A stretch of DNA of 64,000 nucleotides. Origin: Micromonospora globbae (GTDB lineage: Bacteria > Actinomycetota > Actinomycetes > Mycobacteriales > Micromonosporaceae). The translations under genes and the position numbers were made by a program. The stretch is taken from positions 1-64,000 of the forward strand of contig NZ_RAQQ01000006.1 in the NCBI RefSeq assembly GCF_003610785.1, given 5' to 3'. Each line of letters starts with the position of its first letter. Position 1 is the first letter of the stretch. Of the stretch, positions 62,250 to 64,000 are shown piece by piece. The notes beneath the pieces were generated by a model. The model searched no databases, was not told where the DNA came from, and worked only from the letters and a program-made list of their open reading frames with translations.

Positions 62250-63398
62250 TTGACCGCACACCACGACACGAGGCGCAGGGGCAGGTGGGCTCTCGCCGTA
62301 CCCCTGGCGCTGCTGGCGACGCTGCTGGCCGGCGGCACCGCGGCGGCCGGGACTCCGGCGGCACCGGCGACCCCGGTCCTGCGCCTGCCGGCCCCGACCG
62401 GTCAGTACGCGGTCGGCACCACCTGGCTGCACCTCACCGACCCGGCACGGCCCGACCCGTGGCGGCCCGAGTCGCGCCGGGAGCTGATGGTCTCCCTCTG
62501 GTACCCGTCGGTGGGCGCAGCCGGCGCACCGGCGCCCTACACCACGGCGGCTGTCTCCGCGCGGATCGTCGCCGCCGAGGGCCTGCCCCTGCCTCCGGAC
62601 GTGCTGACGACCGTACGCACGAACGCCCGCCGCGACGCGCCGGTCCGGCCGGCCGCCCGGGGCTGGCCGCTGGTGGTGCTCTCCCCCGGGTTCAGCCTGA
62701 GCCGGGAGTCGTTGACTGGGCTGGCCGAGGAACTCGCCAGCCGGGGGTACGTGGTGGCCGGCCTCGACCATCCGTACGAGGCGTGGGGCGTGGAGTTCCC
62801 GGACGGCCGGGTCGCCGACTGTCTCGCCTGCGAACGGGAGTGGCCGGACGTGGCGGCGCGGCTGGTCGAGGGACGCGCCGCCGACGTGTCGTTCGTGCTC
62901 GACCGGCTGACCGGGCCCCGTCCCGCGTGGCGCGGCGCCCGGTTCGTCGACGCGAGCCGGATCGGCATGGTGGGGCATTCGATCGGCGGCGCCAGCGCCG
63001 CCCAGGCGCTCCGCACCGACCGGCGGCTCGACGCCGGCGCCGACCTGGATGGCACCCTCTTCGTTCCCGTCCCGGCCGGTGCGGTGCGGAAGCCGTTCCT
63101 GCTGGTCGGTTCCGACCGGCCGGCGGACGCGAGCTGGCAACGCGACTGGCCCGGCCTCGCCGGCTGGAAGCGCTGGCTCACGGTCAGCGGAAGCGGGCAC
63201 ATGTCGTTCACCGACCGGCCGGTCCTCGGTGCCCAGCTCGGCATGGACCCCGGTGCCATTCCGGCGGAGCGGCAACTGCTGATCACCCGCGAGTACGTCG
63301 TGGCGTTCCTCGACGCGCACCTGCGCGACCGGGCCCGGCCCCTGCTCGACGGGCCGTCACCGGCCTACCCCGAGGTTCGGTTCACCGAACCGTCCTGA
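62250..63398 (+). CDS. Secreted alpha/beta hydrolase of the PAF-acetylhydrolase family, TTG start
   Basis: The protein has 382 residues from TTG 62250, chosen because GGAAGGGA lies 6 bases upstream and no other in-frame start has a ribosome site. A signal peptide with a basic start (DTRRRGRWALAVPLALLATL) ends near AAAG. The hydrolase core has PLVVLSPGFSLSRESLTGLA (oxyanion region), VVAGLDHPYEAW, RIGMVGHSIGGASA (nucleophile Ser) and VSGSGHMSFTD (catalytic His). The substrate could be short lipids or polyester oligomers. It ends at a hairpin. Confidence 0.9.
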   Translation: MTAHHDTRRRGRWALAVPLALLATLLAGGTAAAGTPAAPATPVLRLPAPTGQYAVGTTWLHLTDPARPDPWRPESRRELMVSLWYPSVGAAGAPAPYTTAAVSARIVAAEGLPLPPDVLTTVRTNARRDAPVRPAARGWPLVVLSPGFSLSRESLTGLAEELASRGYVVAGLDHPYEAWGVEFPDGRVADCLACEREWPDVAARLVEGRAADVSFVLDRLTGPRPAWRGARFVDASRIGMVGHSIGGASAAQALRTDRRLDAGADLDGTLFVPVPAGAVRKPFLLVGSDRPADASWQRDWPGLAGWKRWLTVSGSGHMSFTDRPVLGAQLGMDPGAIPAERQLLITREYVVAFLDAHLRDRARPLLDGPSPAYPEVRFTEPS

Positions 63399-63402
63399 CC
63401 CA

Positions 63403-63452
63403 CGCGGCCTCGCTGGGGTTCGGCGTCCGCGCCCGACCTCGGTGAGGCCGCG
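63403..63452 (+). terminator. Hairpin after the hydrolase gene
   Basis: CGCGGCCTC and GAGGCCGCG (9 bp) enclose 32 bases that can pair further. The rest of the gap to 63593 shows nothing notable. Confidence 0.5.
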
Positions 63453-63593
63453 CGGTGCGACGTCGCTCCCGGCCCATCCCCGCCCACCCGGCGACCACCC
63501 CGCCGGCGAAGCCCGCTGGGGTACGGCGTCGAGCCGCGTCGCCCCAGCCCACGGTGCGGTCGGCCGTGCGGGTACCGCCGGGTGCGGGCAGAC

Positions 63594-64000
63594 TCAGCGC
63601 TTGTCCTGCTGCCCCTGTTGGGCCATGCCGGCCCGGATGGCGTCCCACACGCTCCGGCCGGCCTGCCGGAGCGCTTCCCCGGCCTGCCCGGCGAGGTCGG
63701 CCGCGCCCGGCACCGGCCGGCCCGCACCCCGCTGCTCGCCGCCGCCCGCCTGCCCGGCCCCACCGGGCCGGGCCGGCTGGCCCGGCTGCTGGCCCTGCTG
63801 CCCACCCTGACGCTGCTCGGTCCGACCCCGCTGCTCGGCCTGACCCCGCTGCCCACCCTGGCCCTGCTGCCCACCCTGGCCCGGCTGCCCACCCTGGCCC
63901 CGCTGCCCGGCCTGACCCGGCTGCGCGCCCTGGCCCCGCTGCTGCTCGGCCTGAGCCTGCGGCCCGCCCTGGCCCTGCTGCCGCGCCGGCTGCTCGCCCC
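63594..64000 (-). CDS. C-terminal end of a Gln/Gly-repeat protein (partial)
   Basis: The frame is open from the window edge to TGA 63596-63594, so the start lies outside. About 75 residues of degenerate QGQGGQ, EQRG and PGQ repeats precede a short ordered end: GAADLAGQAGEALRQAGRSV, WDAIRAGMAQQGQQDKR. The last 30 residues form an amphipathic helix. I do not recognise it. The repeats suggest a flexible, possibly phase-separating or surface protein. The reading frame is supported by codon use (third position almost always G/C). Confidence 0.65.
   Translation of the reverse strand, partial: GEQPARQQGQGGPQAQAEQQRGQGAQPGQAGQRGQGGQPGQGGQQGQGGQRGQAEQRGRTEQRQGGQQGQQPGQPARPGGAGQAGGGEQRGAGRPVPGAADLAGQAGEALRQAGRSVWDAIRAGMAQQGQQDKR
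63786..63985 (-). repeat. Degenerate 18-bp tandem repeats coding for Gln/Gly/Pro
   Basis: Units of the form ACCCTGGCCCTGCTGCCC recur at 18-base steps, most regularly at 63855-63908. They stay in frame with the gene on the minus strand, so they expand a protein repeat. They are not a CRISPR array. Confidence 0.8.

Noticed and set aside
63786..63985. Regular 18-bp repeats that resemble a repeat array
   Set aside because: No unique spacers, repeats are adjacent and in frame with a protein; not CRISPR.

Overview
The window is very GC-rich DNA with many GTG starts, some TTG starts and GTGA/ATGA gene overlaps. The gene families present (DUF2637 proteins, DUF4096 transposase, LtrA, Tad pilus genes, multidomain secreted glycosidases, carotenoid genes beside a MerR-type regulator) point to a filamentous actinomycete. 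Micromonospora or a close relative of the Micromonosporaceae is most likely. That placement is inference from gene content and style; no rRNA gene is present.

Layout. (1) 1-3.7 kb: the right-hand end of an integrated element, probably an actinomycete integrative conjugative element (AICE). It holds an IS5-family transposase end, a HicA-like toxin gene with a partner gene, a DUF2637 (SpdA-like) gene with a co-transcribed small gene, a YefM/YoeB toxin-antitoxin pair with a clear operator, and a GntR regulator. It ends in a 24-bp sequence matching the T-arm and acceptor end of a tRNA (probable attR). (2) 3.8-24.7 kb: mixed chromosomal genes. These include secreted proteins, MarR, an aminoglycoside-phosphotransferase-like kinase, a possible toxin/immunity pair, an LCM-type methyltransferase operon, lipoproteins, a HupE/UreJ-like membrane protein, a purple-acid-type phosphatase behind a PHO-box-like repeat and linked to a DUF916-like surface protein, LtrA, a carboxylesterase divergent from a TetR regulator, and a GH65 glycosidase/phosphorylase. 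(3) 24.8-36.4 kb: a PAP2 phosphatase, then a complete Tad/Flp-type pilus locus (prepilin peptidase, SAF/CpaB, TadZ, TadA, TadB, TadC, Flp-like, two TadE-like, TadG-like, LysM membrane protein). (4) 36.4-38.2 kb: a divergent Rieske-DUF2231 protein and enoyl-CoA hydratase.

(5) 38.2-52.1 kb, all on the minus strand: a polysaccharide-use locus. A LacI regulator, a sugar-binding lipoprotein, two ABC permeases, a GH13 alpha-glucosidase and two very large secreted beta-helix enzymes of GH87 type (alpha-1,3-glucanase/mycodextranase) read as one pathway. Extracellular alpha-1,3-glucan would be cut, the oligosaccharides imported and then hydrolysed inside. No ATPase gene is present, so a shared MsiK-like ATPase elsewhere is expected. 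(6) 52.2-54.9 kb: a flavin disulfide oxidoreductase and a serine hydrolase flanking a 19-bp inverted repeat. (7) 55-59.3 kb: carotenoid genes crtB divergent from crtI-idi-litR-like, the last a MerR/CarH-type protein with a damaged B12 site. (8) 59.3-64 kb: a polysaccharide deacetylase, a tRNA cluster (Glu, Asp, Phe), an ArsI/CadI-ArsR divergent pair, a secreted alpha/beta hydrolase, and the end of a Gln/Gly-repeat protein.

The most unusual pattern across the window is a set of three tiny ORFs (12, 19 and 9 codons). Each overlaps the stop of the gene before it and the start of the gene after it by 4 bases, so they bridge operon gaps that would otherwise break translational coupling. One of them is built from what looks like a dispersed repeat. 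The other leads worth testing are the AICE boundary, the possible toxin/TrpF-like immunity pair, and the LitR-like regulator with candidate direct-repeat operators in front of crtB.
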